Of a DNA stretch of 32,909 nt, positions 9,537-17,849 are shown one piece after another (position 1 is the first letter of the stretch; each line of letters opens with the position of its first letter). Both the position numbers and the translations under genes were made by a program. The notes beneath the pieces are model-generated. The model worked only from the letters and a program-made list of their open reading frames with translations, made no database searches and was not told where the DNA came from. The stretch is from Bacteroidales bacterium (lineage in GTDB: Bacteria; Bacteroidota; Bacteroidia; Bacteroidales; Bacteroidaceae), in assembly GCA_015654535.1 (NCBI GenBank), contig JAATGU010000117.1:1-32909 (forward strand), read 5' to 3'.

Positions 9537-10130
9537 ATGAAGAAAATCTTGTTAGTATTAACAATGGCTGTTGCATCGCTTGGTATGCATGCACAGGATG
9601 ATTATGGCAATTTTGTCAGAAATGAATCAAATTATACCAATAAATATAAGAATGATCAAATTATTGGTTTGTACCAGCAGCATTATGGAATTTCTCAGAA
9701 AAATTTAAATGAACTTTATATTGGTTTTAATAAGAATTGGGGAGATGTGATATTAGGTATAGAATTAAGTCACTTTTTAGGTGTGCCAATTAATACTATA
9801 TATACCAGTTATCATCAAAATGGTGGTTCAAAAGGTTGGGGCGTTTTGGCTCAAAAACAGGGTATTAAGCCAGGATCTGCCAAATTTCATAGCTTTAAAC
9901 AGATAATGGAAAATAAAAATGTTTATTGGAAAGATACATATAAAGATTATGCAGTTCACAAAAATCCTAAAATAGCAGGTAGACAGCATGCTATTTACCC
10001 TAAAAAATTGATGGCAACGCCACTTTCAGTCAACAAGCAGAATAATAAGAATAACAGAAGTAGGGGTAAAACAATAGAAAAAGATCAAAATAAATACGAC
10101 AAATCCAATGGACATGAAAATAGAAGATAA
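9537..10130 (+). CDS. Exported protein of unknown function with basic tail
   Basis: The 197-residue product has a signal peptide (MKKILLVLTMAVASLGMHAQ, cleaved after residue 20). Residues about 30-130 form a compact region containing LNELYIGFNKNWGDVILGIELSHFLGVP and GWGVLAQKQGIKPGSAKFHSFK; I recall the GWG..A...GIKPGS pattern from other uncharacterised Bacteroidetes exported proteins. The tail from about 155 is rich in Asn, Lys and Arg and probably disordered. It is 27 bases upstream of another exported basic-tailed protein and likely shares its transcript. Function unknown. Confidence 0.75.
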   Translation: MKKILLVLTMAVASLGMHAQDDYGNFVRNESNYTNKYKNDQIIGLYQQHYGISQKNLNELYIGFNKNWGDVILGIELSHFLGVPINTIYTSYHQNGGSKGWGVLAQKQGIKPGSAKFHSFKQIMENKNVYWKDTYKDYAVHKNPKIAGRQHAIYPKKLMATPLSVNKQNNKNNRSRGKTIEKDQNKYDKSNGHENRR

Positions 10131-10157
10131 AGATATGTTCTATAAAAAAGTAAAGTT

Positions 10158-11168
10158 ATGAAAAAGTTATTAGTAATTCTGTTCGCCATCGGTTTGTTTT
10201 CCATGAGTAGTACAACTCTGGATGCTATGAACGTAAATCAGGTTAGAAAAGACACTCGTTTTTTAACGGATAAAATGGCTCATGAATTGGACTTATCAAC
10301 AGGCCAATACAATGATGTCTATGAAATAAATTATGACTTTATTTATAACATTCGTTCTCAAATGGATGATGTGATAAATGGAGATGATCAGGCTATGGAT
10401 AATTATTACCGTTATCTTGATACTCGAAATGATGATCTTCGCTGGGTACTTACCAGCTCGCAGTATAGACGATTCCTGAGTATTGACTATTTCTATCGTC
10501 CTGTTTATGCGAGTGGTAATTCTTGGAAGTTTAGAATTTATCTTTCGTATTCTAATCCGTTGCAATTCTTTTTTGGTATGCCCCAACATTACTACACATA
10601 CTCCGGTGGACATTATCGTACACATAATAATAATGTAAGCTATTACCGCAACAGATATCATCACAATATTTATAAAGGTTCGTTCAGTGTTAAGTCTAGT
10701 AAGGTTTATAGCAATAACCGACGTTCGGATTTTGGTAATGCAAGACCTGGAAGGGGTAATGGAAATATGAAATCTTCCGCTCCTAAAAGAGATAACCGTG
10801 CAATAAACCAACGATCGGTAAAGAATAATGGTGCGTACAGAAATAGTAAAAGCAATGATAAACGATTAGATAACAATAAACCCAATCGTTCTTCTAAACC
10901 TGATAATTTAGGAAAGAGAGAAAGAACTGTGAATCCTTCTAATCGTTCAAATGAGCAGGGGCAGCAGGGTAGAGCAAATCCTATGAAAGCATCATCCCGT
11001 GATAATAGCCCTTCAAAAAGATCTGATAACCCTTCCAGAGTTTCTCCTGAAAAAAGAAGTTCTATCAAGTCTTCGTCTGAAGGTAGAAAATCATCAAATT
11101 CTTCTCCGAGTCGTGACAAAAAAGGATCATCGGATAATAAAAGACAAAAATCTGATTCTCCCAGATAA
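10158..11168 (+). CDS. Exported protein with Spy-like LTxxQ region and long basic disordered tail
   Basis: The 336-residue product starts with a signal peptide ending near residue 23. Residues about 35-115 contain two motifs similar to the LTxxQ motif of Spy/CpxP periplasmic proteins (ELDLSTGQYNDVYEIN and WVLTSSQYRRFLSID). From about 180 to the end the chain is almost entirely Ser, Arg, Asn, Lys, Asp and Pro and predicted disordered. It has the same architecture (exported, folded head, basic tail) as the neighbour upstream. A strong terminator follows 52 bases after the stop. A periplasmic stress or nucleic-acid/polysaccharide-binding role is only a guess. Confidence 0.75.
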   Translation: MKKLLVILFAIGLFSMSSTTLDAMNVNQVRKDTRFLTDKMAHELDLSTGQYNDVYEINYDFIYNIRSQMDDVINGDDQAMDNYYRYLDTRNDDLRWVLTSSQYRRFLSIDYFYRPVYASGNSWKFRIYLSYSNPLQFFFGMPQHYYTYSGGHYRTHNNNVSYYRNRYHHNIYKGSFSVKSSKVYSNNRRSDFGNARPGRGNGNMKSSAPKRDNRAINQRSVKNNGAYRNSKSNDKRLDNNKPNRSSKPDNLGKRERTVNPSNRSNEQGQQGRANPMKASSRDNSPSKRSDNPSRVSPEKRSSIKSSSEGRKSSNSSPSRDKKGSSDNKRQKSDSPR

Positions 11169-11220
11169 TGTTCTTTTACGTTATATAGAATTCAACACCT
11201 AAATCGGATTGATATTTTTA

Positions 11221-11260
11221 AAGGAATTATTCCATTATGGAATGGTTCCTTCTTTTTTTT
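11221..11260 (+). terminator. Strong intrinsic terminator
   Basis: A 14-bp stem (11221-11234 with 11238-11251, two G-U pairs) with a 3-nt loop is followed by CTTTTTTTT. It ends the two-gene unit of exported proteins. Confidence 0.92.
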
Positions 11261-11302
11261 ATTCTTTCTAACCTGATCGGAATTTTTTGTTTTCTTATTC
11301 AC

Positions 11303-11318
11303 ATTATGTTAACATAAT
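11303..11318. promoter_or_regulatory. 16-bp perfect palindrome, candidate katA operator
   Basis: ATTATGTTAACATAAT is a perfect palindrome ending 4 bases before the -33 box of the catalase promoter. This is a classical activator position. The regulator is unknown; OxyR controls catalase in related Bacteroides by published work, but I cannot assign this site to it. Confidence 0.5.
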
Positions 11319-11322
11319 TTTA

Positions 11323-11353
11323 TTTGTTTATATCTGATTGTTTTTTATATTTG
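11323..11353 (+). promoter_or_regulatory. katA promoter
   Basis: TTTG (11323-11326) and TATATTTG (11346-11353) are exact matches to the Bacteroidetes -33/-7 consensus, 19 bases apart. The -7 box lies 24 bases before the chosen start codon at 11378. Confidence 0.78.
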
Positions 11354-11377
11354 CATAGTTACAAAAATCTAATTTTT

Positions 11378-12859
11378 ATGGACAAAAAGAAGAAACTTAC
11401 TACGGAAACAGGTGCACCGGTAGGTGACAATCAGAACATCCAGACAGCTGGCCCGCATGGTCCGGCTTTGATGCAAAACGCATGGTACATGGAGAAGCTT
11501 GCACATTTCAATCGCGAGCGTATTCCCGAAAGAGTGGTACACGCCAAAGGGTCTGGCGCATTCGGAACACTAACTATAACGAATGACATTACCAAATATA
11601 GCAAAGCTTCTATTTTTTCGGAAATAGGAAAGAAGACCGATTTATTTATTCGTTTTTCCACAGTTGCAGGAGAACGCGGTGCCGCTGATACAGAAAGAGA
11701 TGTACGCGGATTTGCTCTGAAATTTTATACTGACGAGGGAAACTGGGATTTGGTGGGAAATAATACCCCTGTATTCTTTATTCGTGATCCACTCAAGTTT
11801 CCCGATTTTATCCATACCCAAAAAAGAGATCCGAAAACTAACCTGCGTAGCAATACGGCTGCTTGGGATTTCTGGAGTCTATCTCCCGAGTCACTTCATC
11901 AGGTAATGATTTTAATGAGCGACAGAGGTATCCCGCGTAATCTTCGTCAGATGCATGGCTTTGGTAGTCATACGTTTAGTTTTTACAACGCCGCTAATGA
12001 GCGTTGCTGGGTAAAATTTCACTTTAAATCCATGCAGGGTATAGCAAACTTCACCAATGATGAGGCCGCGTCTATTGTTGCCCAAGATCGTGAATATTCA
12101 CAGCGAGATTTGTTTAATCACATTGCGGCAGGGGAGTTTCCCCGTTGGAAGATGTGTGTGCAGATTATGCCCGAAGCAGATGCAAAGACTTACCGGTTCA
12201 ATCCGTTTGATTTAACTAAGGTATGGAGCCAGAAAGATTATCCGCTTATTGAAGTAGGTATAATGGAACTGAACAAAAATCCTGAAAACTATTTTGCTAC
12301 GGTAGAGCAGTCGGCTTTTAATCCGGCTAATGTTGTTCCGGGTATTGGATATTCACCCGACAAGATGTTACAGGGGCGTCTTTTTGCTTATGCTGATGCA
12401 CAGCGTTATCGTTTGGGAGTAAACGCGGGCAGTCTGCCAGTGAATGCGCCCCGTTGTCCATTTCATAATTATCACCATGACGGCACTATGCGTTTTGATT
12501 CCAATAATGGTGGTGATGTAAATTATGAACCTAATAGTTTCGGTGGACCTGTGGATCAAAAAGAGTATATAGAACCGGCTCTGCCTCTTGAGGGTGATGC
12601 ATATAACTATAATCACCGTGAAGATAAGGATTACTATACTCAGCCCGGGGATTTATACCGTTTGGTGCCGGACGATGAGAAAAAACGTATTCATAGTAAT
12701 GTAGCTTCCGCAATAAATGACATCCCTGAAAATATAAAGATTCGTGCCATAGCCCGATTCTATCAGGCTGATGAAAACTGCGGAAAAGGTATAGCTGCCC
12801 AATCAGGAATTGACTTGAAAGAGGTTCTTGTTGAAGTGGAGAGGCAAAAAGCAGAATAA
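11378..12859 (+). CDS. katA: Catalase (small-subunit, haem)
   Basis: This cytosolic monofunctional catalase converts hydrogen peroxide to water and oxygen. At 493 aa it is a small-subunit clade enzyme. The distal His is H55 ([12 protein letters not shown]), the distal Asn N128 ([12 protein letters not shown]), and the proximal haem-ligand Tyr is Y338 ([14 protein letters not shown]). I chose the ATG at 11378 ([15 protein letters not shown]) because the longer frame would begin inside the promoter. It is monocistronic: its own promoter and palindrome lie upstream and a terminator at 12879-12914. Confidence 0.96.
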   Translation: MDKKKKLTTETGAPVGDNQNIQTAGPHGPALMQNAWYMEKLAHFNRERIPERVVHAKGSGAFGTLTITNDITKYSKASIFSEIGKKTDLFIRFSTVAGERGAADTERDVRGFALKFYTDEGNWDLVGNNTPVFFIRDPLKFPDFIHTQKRDPKTNLRSNTAAWDFWSLSPESLHQVMILMSDRGIPRNLRQMHGFGSHTFSFYNAANERCWVKFHFKSMQGIANFTNDEAASIVAQDREYSQRDLFNHIAAGEFPRWKMCVQIMPEADAKTYRFNPFDLTKVWSQKDYPLIEVGIMELNKNPENYFATVEQSAFNPANVVPGIGYSPDKMLQGRLFAYADAQRYRLGVNAGSLPVNAPRCPFHNYHHDGTMRFDSNNGGDVNYEPNSFGGPVDQKEYIEPALPLEGDAYNYNHREDKDYYTQPGDLYRLVPDDEKKRIHSNVASAINDIPENIKIRAIARFYQADENCGKGIAAQSGIDLKEVLVEVERQKAE

Positions 12860-12878
12860 ATAATTAATATTTCTGATG

Positions 12879-12914
12879 AAAAAAACTGTTTGGTTATCTG
12901 AACAGTTTTTTTAT
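12879..12914 (+). terminator. katA terminator
   Basis: AAAAAACTGTT (12880-12890) pairs with AACAGTTTTTT (12901-12911) around a 10-nt loop, 20 bases after the catalase stop. The A/T symmetry would also work on the other strand. Confidence 0.85.
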
Positions 12915-13008
12915 TTATGTTACAGAGTTAATTATATTCTTGATTGAAAAAGAATCGCATAGGAAATTTAGATAATAAAAGAAATGATGTCCTAAAATAT
13001 TATATTTA
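12915..13008. other. Intergenic, no feature seen
   Basis: This AT-rich stretch lies between the catalase terminator and the second GTAC array. I see no gene or clear signal in it. Confidence 0.4.
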
Positions 13009-13096
13009 TCTTGTACAACAAAATACATTCTTTTGTACAAAACAATTATATATCTTGTACAAAAGAATGTATTGTTTTGTACAAGATATTATTAAT
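13009..13096. repeat. 22-bp periodic GTAC array 2 (four units) with long inverted repeat
   Basis: GTAC cores begin at 13013, 13035, 13057 and 13079, again exactly 22 bp apart. All four are TTGTACAA-like: TCTTGTACAA, TTTTGTACAA, TCTTGTACAA, TTTTGTACAA. The left half (13013-13040) is the inverted repeat of the right half (13055-13082) with 26 of 28 positions matching, separated by 14 bases. Segment 13055-13082 matches 428-455 in array 1 at 27 of 28 positions. It lies between catalase and the 13-gene operon. Confidence 0.82.
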
Positions 13097-13337
13097 GTAT
13101 AATGCCTGCTTTGAATGGAGGAAAGTAGAAATGACTTTTAGCATCCAAATATTATTTGTTTTATTTAAAGTGTGAATAGCTAATAAATGATAGATAGTAA
13201 AAAAAATATAATTTTTAGTACTCCGACAAATAATCCAACATTTTGGTAGATCCATAATTTTAAAGACTACTTTAAGGTAACTATTCATTTCTTTTTTCTA
13301 TGTTTACTATAATATATAGTGCTGATATTTATGTAGT
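13097..13337. other. Intergenic, no gene supported
   Basis: AT-rich sequence upstream of the operon promoter. A minus-strand open frame crosses 13046-13288, including part of the repeat array, but has no support as a gene. I see no riboswitch fold such as a cobalamin box here. Confidence 0.45.
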
Positions 13338-13380
13338 TATATTTGTGGTACGTTATTTGTTTTAAGTATAACGACGTTAT
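13338..13380 (+). promoter_or_regulatory. Promoter and ModE-like operator of the 13-gene operon
   Basis: TATATTTG (13338-13345) fits the -7 consensus and predicts transcription from about 13351; no clear -33 box is present. Directly at that start lies CGTTAT (13351-13356), 11 bases, then ATAACG (13368-13373), followed after one base by another CGTTAT (13375-13380). From memory the E. coli modA operator has the same CGTTAT...ATAACG half-sites at nearly the same spacing. The operon's last gene encodes a ModE-type DNA-binding protein. A 118-nt leader follows, including TTCTTTAT/ATAAAGAA inverted repeats (13411-13418 with 13434-13441). Confidence 0.55.
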
Positions 13381-13469
13381 CAACTAATCTGCATATCGAT
13401 ATAATAGATGTTCTTTATTTAATTGATATACTTATAAAGAATTTAAAGCACGAATTAATATTTTTCAGA

Positions 13470-14276
13470 ATGGTAAGATTTAAACAAATTGCAATTGTAG
13501 GTACAGGGCCTGGTCATCCTGATTATATGACAAAAAGAGCACTGGATTATTTGAATCAGGCAGATGTTGTTTTATACGATTGTTTGGTGGATGAAATCTC
13601 GTTGACCGTAATACCGTCAACAGTTTTATGTGAACGGGTAGAGAAGAAGTTTCGGAAAAGTAATGGTATAGATATCTTCGATCAGGAGATACTCCAACGG
13701 ATGCTTTATTATCTTGAAGCGGGGAAGAAAGTGGTCAGGATAAAGCCGGGGGATTCAATGAACTATAATTCTGGTGGAATGGAAGCTGATTATCTGATTT
13801 CTAAAGGATATGATGTAGAATTGGTTCCTGGTGTTCCTACGCATTTGGCTGCTGCCAATCTCATGAAACTCAATCTGACTGAGATTGATCAGAGCAATGG
13901 CTTTATCAGTTTTATGGCGGATGAACTGGAAAAAGATGTGCACCTTGTTTCTCATCTTGCCTATATCATTGAAAAAGGTGGTGTTCCGGTTTGTTTGTAT
14001 GGAATGCGGGCAGAAACATTTGCTATAATCAGTAAATTGCTAAAAGAGAATGAGCTTGGGAATGATATGCCAGTGGCAATTTGCTGTGATGTTTCGTTGG
14101 AAACAGGCCAGTTGATTAAGACAAACCTGGGAGATTGCGCCGATTTAGTGGAATTAATGGCGGAAGAAGATGCGTTGCCCTCTCATTTTGTAGTGTTTGT
14201 AGGGAAATATATTCTCAAAGATTATATAGAATTTAAAAGTGAAACCATCAAAGAAACCAAATTATGTTTAAGTTAG
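13470..14276 (+). CDS. Divergent tetrapyrrole-methylase family protein (CobA/SUMT-like)
   Basis: The 268-residue protein has the tetrapyrrole methylase fold shared by uroporphyrinogen-III and precorrin methyltransferases. The N-terminal VGTGPGHPDYMTKRALDYLNQADVVLYDCLV is close to SUMT. Later motifs are altered: where SUMT has GGDPF and GRGGEE this reads KPGDSMNYNSGGME (around residues 92-105), PGVPTHLAAA is kept, and the LTHR-type segment is replaced by LTEIDQSNG. It may therefore methylate a different tetrapyrrole or other ligand. It is the first gene of the 13-gene operon; the TonB receptor's annotated signal peptide starts 8 bases after its stop. A plain cobA role is unlikely because no other siroheme or cobalamin gene is in the window. 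Confidence 0.8.
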   Translation: MVRFKQIAIVGTGPGHPDYMTKRALDYLNQADVVLYDCLVDEISLTVIPSTVLCERVEKKFRKSNGIDIFDQEILQRMLYYLEAGKKVVRIKPGDSMNYNSGGMEADYLISKGYDVELVPGVPTHLAAANLMKLNLTEIDQSNGFISFMADELEKDVHLVSHLAYIIEKGGVPVCLYGMRAETFAIISKLLKENELGNDMPVAICCDVSLETGQLIKTNLGDCADLVELMAEEDALPSHFVVFVGKYILKDYIEFKSETIKETKLCLS

Positions 14277-14284
14277 ATGATTGC

Positions 14285-16255
14285 ATGAAGCTGACAATAG
14301 TGAGCAGCACTTTGTTTTGTTTATGTGTGTCCCCCTCTTTTGCTCAGGTAAAGAATGATTCTATCAATATAAAGCAAGAATTGGGTGAGGTAGTGGTAGT
14401 AGGCAATTCACCTATAGCCAAAAAGGGAATGATTACTTCTAAAGAGATAGACATGCATGAAAAGGAAGATATTGCGGATGCGCTCAATCTTCTTCCGGGT
14501 GTGCTCAATGTACGGGGTGCAAAAGCCGATCAGATTTTTGTTCGTGGCTTTAATCAAAAGCAGGTTCCTGTTTATTATGATGGAGTACCTATTTACATTC
14601 CGTATGATGGTACGCTGGATCTGGATATGTTGATGGCAACGGATGTTGCTAAAATATCAGTGGTAAAAGGTGTGGGCACCATGCTTTATGGTCCTAACGC
14701 ATTGGGTGGGGCAATTAACATTATTACGGCAAAACCAAATGAAGGATTGTCGGTAAAAGCAAAATTGGGAACCTTCACAAACGGAAAATATAATGGTTTG
14801 TTATCTTTAGGATATGCCACAGATAAATTCTATATAAGAGGAGCTTATGCAATTATTGACAAGCATGATTTCAGACTTTCCAATGATTATAAGGCTACCA
14901 CAACGATTGAAGATGGAGATAATCTGGATAATTCTTATAAAAAGACAGCCCAATATTCGGCAAAGATTGGTTGGACACCAGCCGAAGGTCATGAATATGT
15001 TTTTTCTTATGTGAAGCACGATGGTGAGAAAGGTATTCCTCCTTATTTGGGAACGAATGGAACTGCCCGTTTCTGGCAATTCCCTGTTTATGATAAGGAC
15101 AGTTACTATTTTTTATCAACGAGTAAACTGTCCTCGGATATGAAACTTAAAACACGGATTTTCTATGATAAGTTTGACAATACGCTCGAAAGTTACGATG
15201 ATGCCACTTATTCTTCTCAAAAGAAGAAATATGCTTTTACCAGTATTTATGATGACTATAGCTTGGGAGGAATAGCCACTTTATCATACACGCTCAATCA
15301 AAATATTCTGATGCTGGATGGTCAATACAAATATGATGATCATAAAGAACATAATGTGGGAAATCCTGTGGTACAAATGACAGATCAGAGCGCAGCTCTT
15401 AGCTTGGTAGATCGGTATACTCTTGATAAGTTTACACTGCAAGGAGGAGTCAGCCTTAATTATCAGAAAGGACTGAATGCTGAATATCTTGATCAGGAGA
15501 ATAATGTTACTGAATATCCAAAGAATAGCGCCACCGCTTATAATGGTGAATTGAGTGGTTCTTACCATTTGTCGGATTTAAGTGAGATCAGGGCTGGCAT
15601 TTCTTATAAAACTCGTTTCCCTACCATGAAAGACAGGTATTCACAAAGTTTTGGAAAAAGTATTCCAAACCCTGAACTGAAAGATGAAAACTCATTGAAC
15701 TATACACTTGACTATTCTCATACAATGATTAGTGATAAGTTGAGCTTTGATTTGGGCTTGTTTTACAGTAGTTTAAAAGATGCGATTCTAAGTGTATATG
15801 GGGTAGATGCATCCGATGCTACCATTTATCAGTATCAGAATACCGGAAAGGCCGAATATTATGGTATGGATGCTTCCGTGTCCTATAAAATAATTAAGCC
15901 ACTAGACATTCGGGCAAATTACTCTTATGTGAGACAAAAGAATATAACCGTACCGGAGGACAAGTTTGTTGGAGTGCCGGATCATTCTTTTCAGGCTGAT
16001 CTTATTTATAGCTTTAAAAATAATTCCTACGTAGATTTAAACTTTGAAACCTATTCCAATAGATATTCAAGTAGTGATGGTACAAAAGTAGGGGGATATG
16101 GATTACTTAATTTAAAAGGAGGCTGGTGTATATATAAAAAAATGGTTCGTCTGGAGGGAGGAGTGAATAATCTACTCGATAAGAACTATCAGGTGGCGGA
16201 AGGATATCCAATGCCCGGACGTAGCTGTTACACTTCTGTTGTTTTTACTTTATAA
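14285..16255 (+). CDS. TonB-dependent outer-membrane receptor
   Basis: This is a 656-residue receptor for energised uptake across the outer membrane. The start at 14285 gives a clean signal peptide (MKLTIVSSTLFCLCVSPSFA, then Q); the longer frame from 14264 would put seven extra residues before it and overlap the upstream gene. A TonB-box-like segment (ELGEVVVVG) is followed by a plug domain (ADALNLLPGVLNVRGAKADQIFVRGFNQKQVPVYYDGVPIY; GTMLYGPNALGGAINIITAKP) and a 22-strand-type barrel. The size is like BtuB or siderophore receptors, not SusC. It is encoded with a class III binding protein/FecCD importer, so the ligand is probably a metal complex or tetrapyrrole. Confidence 0.93.
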   Translation: MKLTIVSSTLFCLCVSPSFAQVKNDSINIKQELGEVVVVGNSPIAKKGMITSKEIDMHEKEDIADALNLLPGVLNVRGAKADQIFVRGFNQKQVPVYYDGVPIYIPYDGTLDLDMLMATDVAKISVVKGVGTMLYGPNALGGAINIITAKPNEGLSVKAKLGTFTNGKYNGLLSLGYATDKFYIRGAYAIIDKHDFRLSNDYKATTTIEDGDNLDNSYKKTAQYSAKIGWTPAEGHEYVFSYVKHDGEKGIPPYLGTNGTARFWQFPVYDKDSYYFLSTSKLSSDMKLKTRIFYDKFDNTLESYDDATYSSQKKKYAFTSIYDDYSLGGIATLSYTLNQNILMLDGQYKYDDHKEHNVGNPVVQMTDQSAALSLVDRYTLDKFTLQGGVSLNYQKGLNAEYLDQENNVTEYPKNSATAYNGELSGSYHLSDLSEIRAGISYKTRFPTMKDRYSQSFGKSIPNPELKDENSLNYTLDYSHTMISDKLSFDLGLFYSSLKDAILSVYGVDASDATIYQYQNTGKAEYYGMDASVSYKIIKPLDIRANYSYVRQKNITVPEDKFVGVPDHSFQADLIYSFKNNSYVDLNFETYSNRYSSSDGTKVGGYGLLNLKGGWCIYKKMVRLEGGVNNLLDKNYQVAEGYPMPGRSCYTSVVFTL

Positions 16256-16267
16256 AAGAAGTCCGAT

Positions 16268-16699
16268 ATGGCTGAAAGTTATGAGAAACTCTCTTTTGTT
16301 AGCGAAAGTTGTCTGGACGATCAAACTTATTTTGTTTTTCGAAATGAAGAAGGAAAGTTTCGATTAATAGAAGCAAGTGATTATCGTTCCTATAGACTAA
16401 CTCCCGGACTTATCTTGATGGCCAGAGTCCGGGAAAAAGGCTGTGCAGGCAATGAAATAATGGAATTGATGCATCCTTATTATAAAGAAGGCATTGCCTA
16501 TTTTTTTGTTGTTGTAAGAGTTGGTTCTGTAACTTACAATGATAGGCAAATTCATTTCATAGTGATAAAAGATGAGTTTGAAAATGAATTTAAAATTCGG
16601 GCAGTTGCGGACAATAATATGCTTAGTCCGGGTGAGATTATTCAATGCAAACTTACTGAACAAAAAAAGGGAAAGTTACACTTTTCTATGGTTTACTAA
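16268..16699 (+). CDS. Unknown 143-residue cytosolic protein
   Basis: I do not recognise this family. It has no signal peptide or membrane span. The sequence alternates in a way that suggests beta strands (QTYFVFRNEEGKFRLIEA, GLILMARVREKGCAGNEIMELMHP, YFFVVVRVGSVTYNDRQIHFIVIKD, GEIIQCKLTEQKKGKLHFSMVY), perhaps one or two small barrels. It lies 12 bases after the TonB receptor and 11 before the first binding protein, so it is firmly in the operon. An accessory or ligand-handling role is inferred only from position. Confidence 0.7.
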   Translation: MAESYEKLSFVSESCLDDQTYFVFRNEEGKFRLIEASDYRSYRLTPGLILMARVREKGCAGNEIMELMHPYYKEGIAYFFVVVRVGSVTYNDRQIHFIVIKDEFENEFKIRAVADNNMLSPGEIIQCKLTEQKKGKLHFSMVY

Positions 16700-16710
16700 A
16701 AATTCAGGTA

Positions 16711-17823
16711 ATGGTGAAAATAAGAAGGTCGTTTTTGAGGATATCTGTTCTTTTGTTTATTATTGTCGCCATGGCAGGATGCAGGGGAAAGCAGAAAGAG
16801 GGAGCTCAGGCTAAGAATACAAAGTCCATGATACAGATCACGGACATGGCAGGTAGAAAGGTTTGGATTCCCAGAAAAGTTTCAACCGTATTTTGTTCGG
16901 ATGAAGCTTGCACGTTTTTTATGTATTCTCTGGCACCGGAAAAGATCATTGCCCGAAACACCGCTTGCACTGAAAAAGAGAAACCATATACGAGCGTACA
17001 CTTTCAGAAGTTACCTGTTCTGGGACGTATCTTTAACGGACATTCGGAAGTGAATGCTGAAGAGTTGATCCGTTTAAAGCCCGATATCCTTTTATGCCCA
17101 TTATTCAATTTTACCACACCGGAATATATTAAAGGTTTTGAAGAAGTTGGTGCATTAGCAGGTATCCCTGTTGTCATTATCTCTCTTGACTTTGAGAAAC
17201 TTCCCGATTCTTATGCTTTTATGGGAAAATTACTAGACTGTAAACCGCAGGCTGAAGAACGGATGAATTATTGCAGGGAAACTTTGAATTGGGCAACTTC
17301 GCTTCGGAATAAAATTAAAAAACCAGTTACTGCTTATGTTGCCGAAGGTAATAATGGCTTGCAGACAATTCCTGCTTTGTCCACACATTCCGAAACTCTT
17401 CGACTGGCTGGTGTGAAAAACTGTGCAACTGTTGATGAAGCATTTGGTTACAAGCAAATGTCGATAGGCTTTGAGCAAATTCTAAACTGGAATCCCGACT
17501 ATATCATCGTCAATAGCCGTTCTCAAAGTACCAAAGAAGAAGATTTGGTTCACCATATTATTTCGGATAAACTATGGAGTCGGCTAAAGGCGGTTCAGAA
17601 CAAGCGAATTGTAATTACTCCCAATGCTCCGTTCAACTGGATAGGCCGTCCCCCCAGTATTAACAGATTAATGGGCCTTCAATGGCTGGCTTCAACGTTG
17701 TATCCCGAGCTGTCGGATATTAATCTGGAACAAGAAGTCGTCCGTTTTTATTCTTTATTTTATCATTTAAAGCTTTCTAAAAAGCAGGCAAACACCTTGA
17801 TTTCAGCCGAAATAATTCACTAA
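16711..17823 (+). CDS. FecB/BtuF-type substrate-binding lipoprotein 1
   Basis: A 370-residue periplasmic receptor of a FecCD-type importer. The signal ends in VAMAGC with lipidated C24. The mature chain begins with the family's ITDMAGRKVWIPRKVSTVFC and contains LNWNPDYIIV and NWIGRPPSINRLMGLQWL, which mark the two lobes of a class III (helical-linker) binding protein. It is a paralogue of the protein at 20794-21888, with which it shares TDMAGR, EG.NGL, WNPD and RPP..NR. Class III proteins bind haem, cobalamin, siderophores or, in MolA of Haemophilus, molybdate/tungstate; the sequence alone does not decide. Confidence 0.88.
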   Translation: MVKIRRSFLRISVLLFIIVAMAGCRGKQKEGAQAKNTKSMIQITDMAGRKVWIPRKVSTVFCSDEACTFFMYSLAPEKIIARNTACTEKEKPYTSVHFQKLPVLGRIFNGHSEVNAEELIRLKPDILLCPLFNFTTPEYIKGFEEVGALAGIPVVIISLDFEKLPDSYAFMGKLLDCKPQAEERMNYCRETLNWATSLRNKIKKPVTAYVAEGNNGLQTIPALSTHSETLRLAGVKNCATVDEAFGYKQMSIGFEQILNWNPDYIIVNSRSQSTKEEDLVHHIISDKLWSRLKAVQNKRIVITPNAPFNWIGRPPSINRLMGLQWLASTLYPELSDINLEQEVVRFYSLFYHLKLSKKQANTLISAEIIH

Positions 17824-17849
17824 TAAATATCAATAAATAATAGACGAAT

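Noticed and set aside
10706..11119. Minus-strand 137-codon Leu/Ser-rich frame
   Set aside because: It is the antisense shadow of the Ser/Arg-rich tail of the gene at 10158-11168; codon bias of the tail creates it.
13046..13288. Minus-strand 80-codon open frame in the catalase-operon gap
   Set aside because: It runs through the GTAC array and AT-rich DNA, has no signal or family resemblance, and the composition fits random AT-rich sequence.
13097..13469. Possible cobalamin riboswitch before the operon
   Set aside because: I looked for the B12-box core and found only AT-rich DNA, the promoter and the CGTTAT half-sites.
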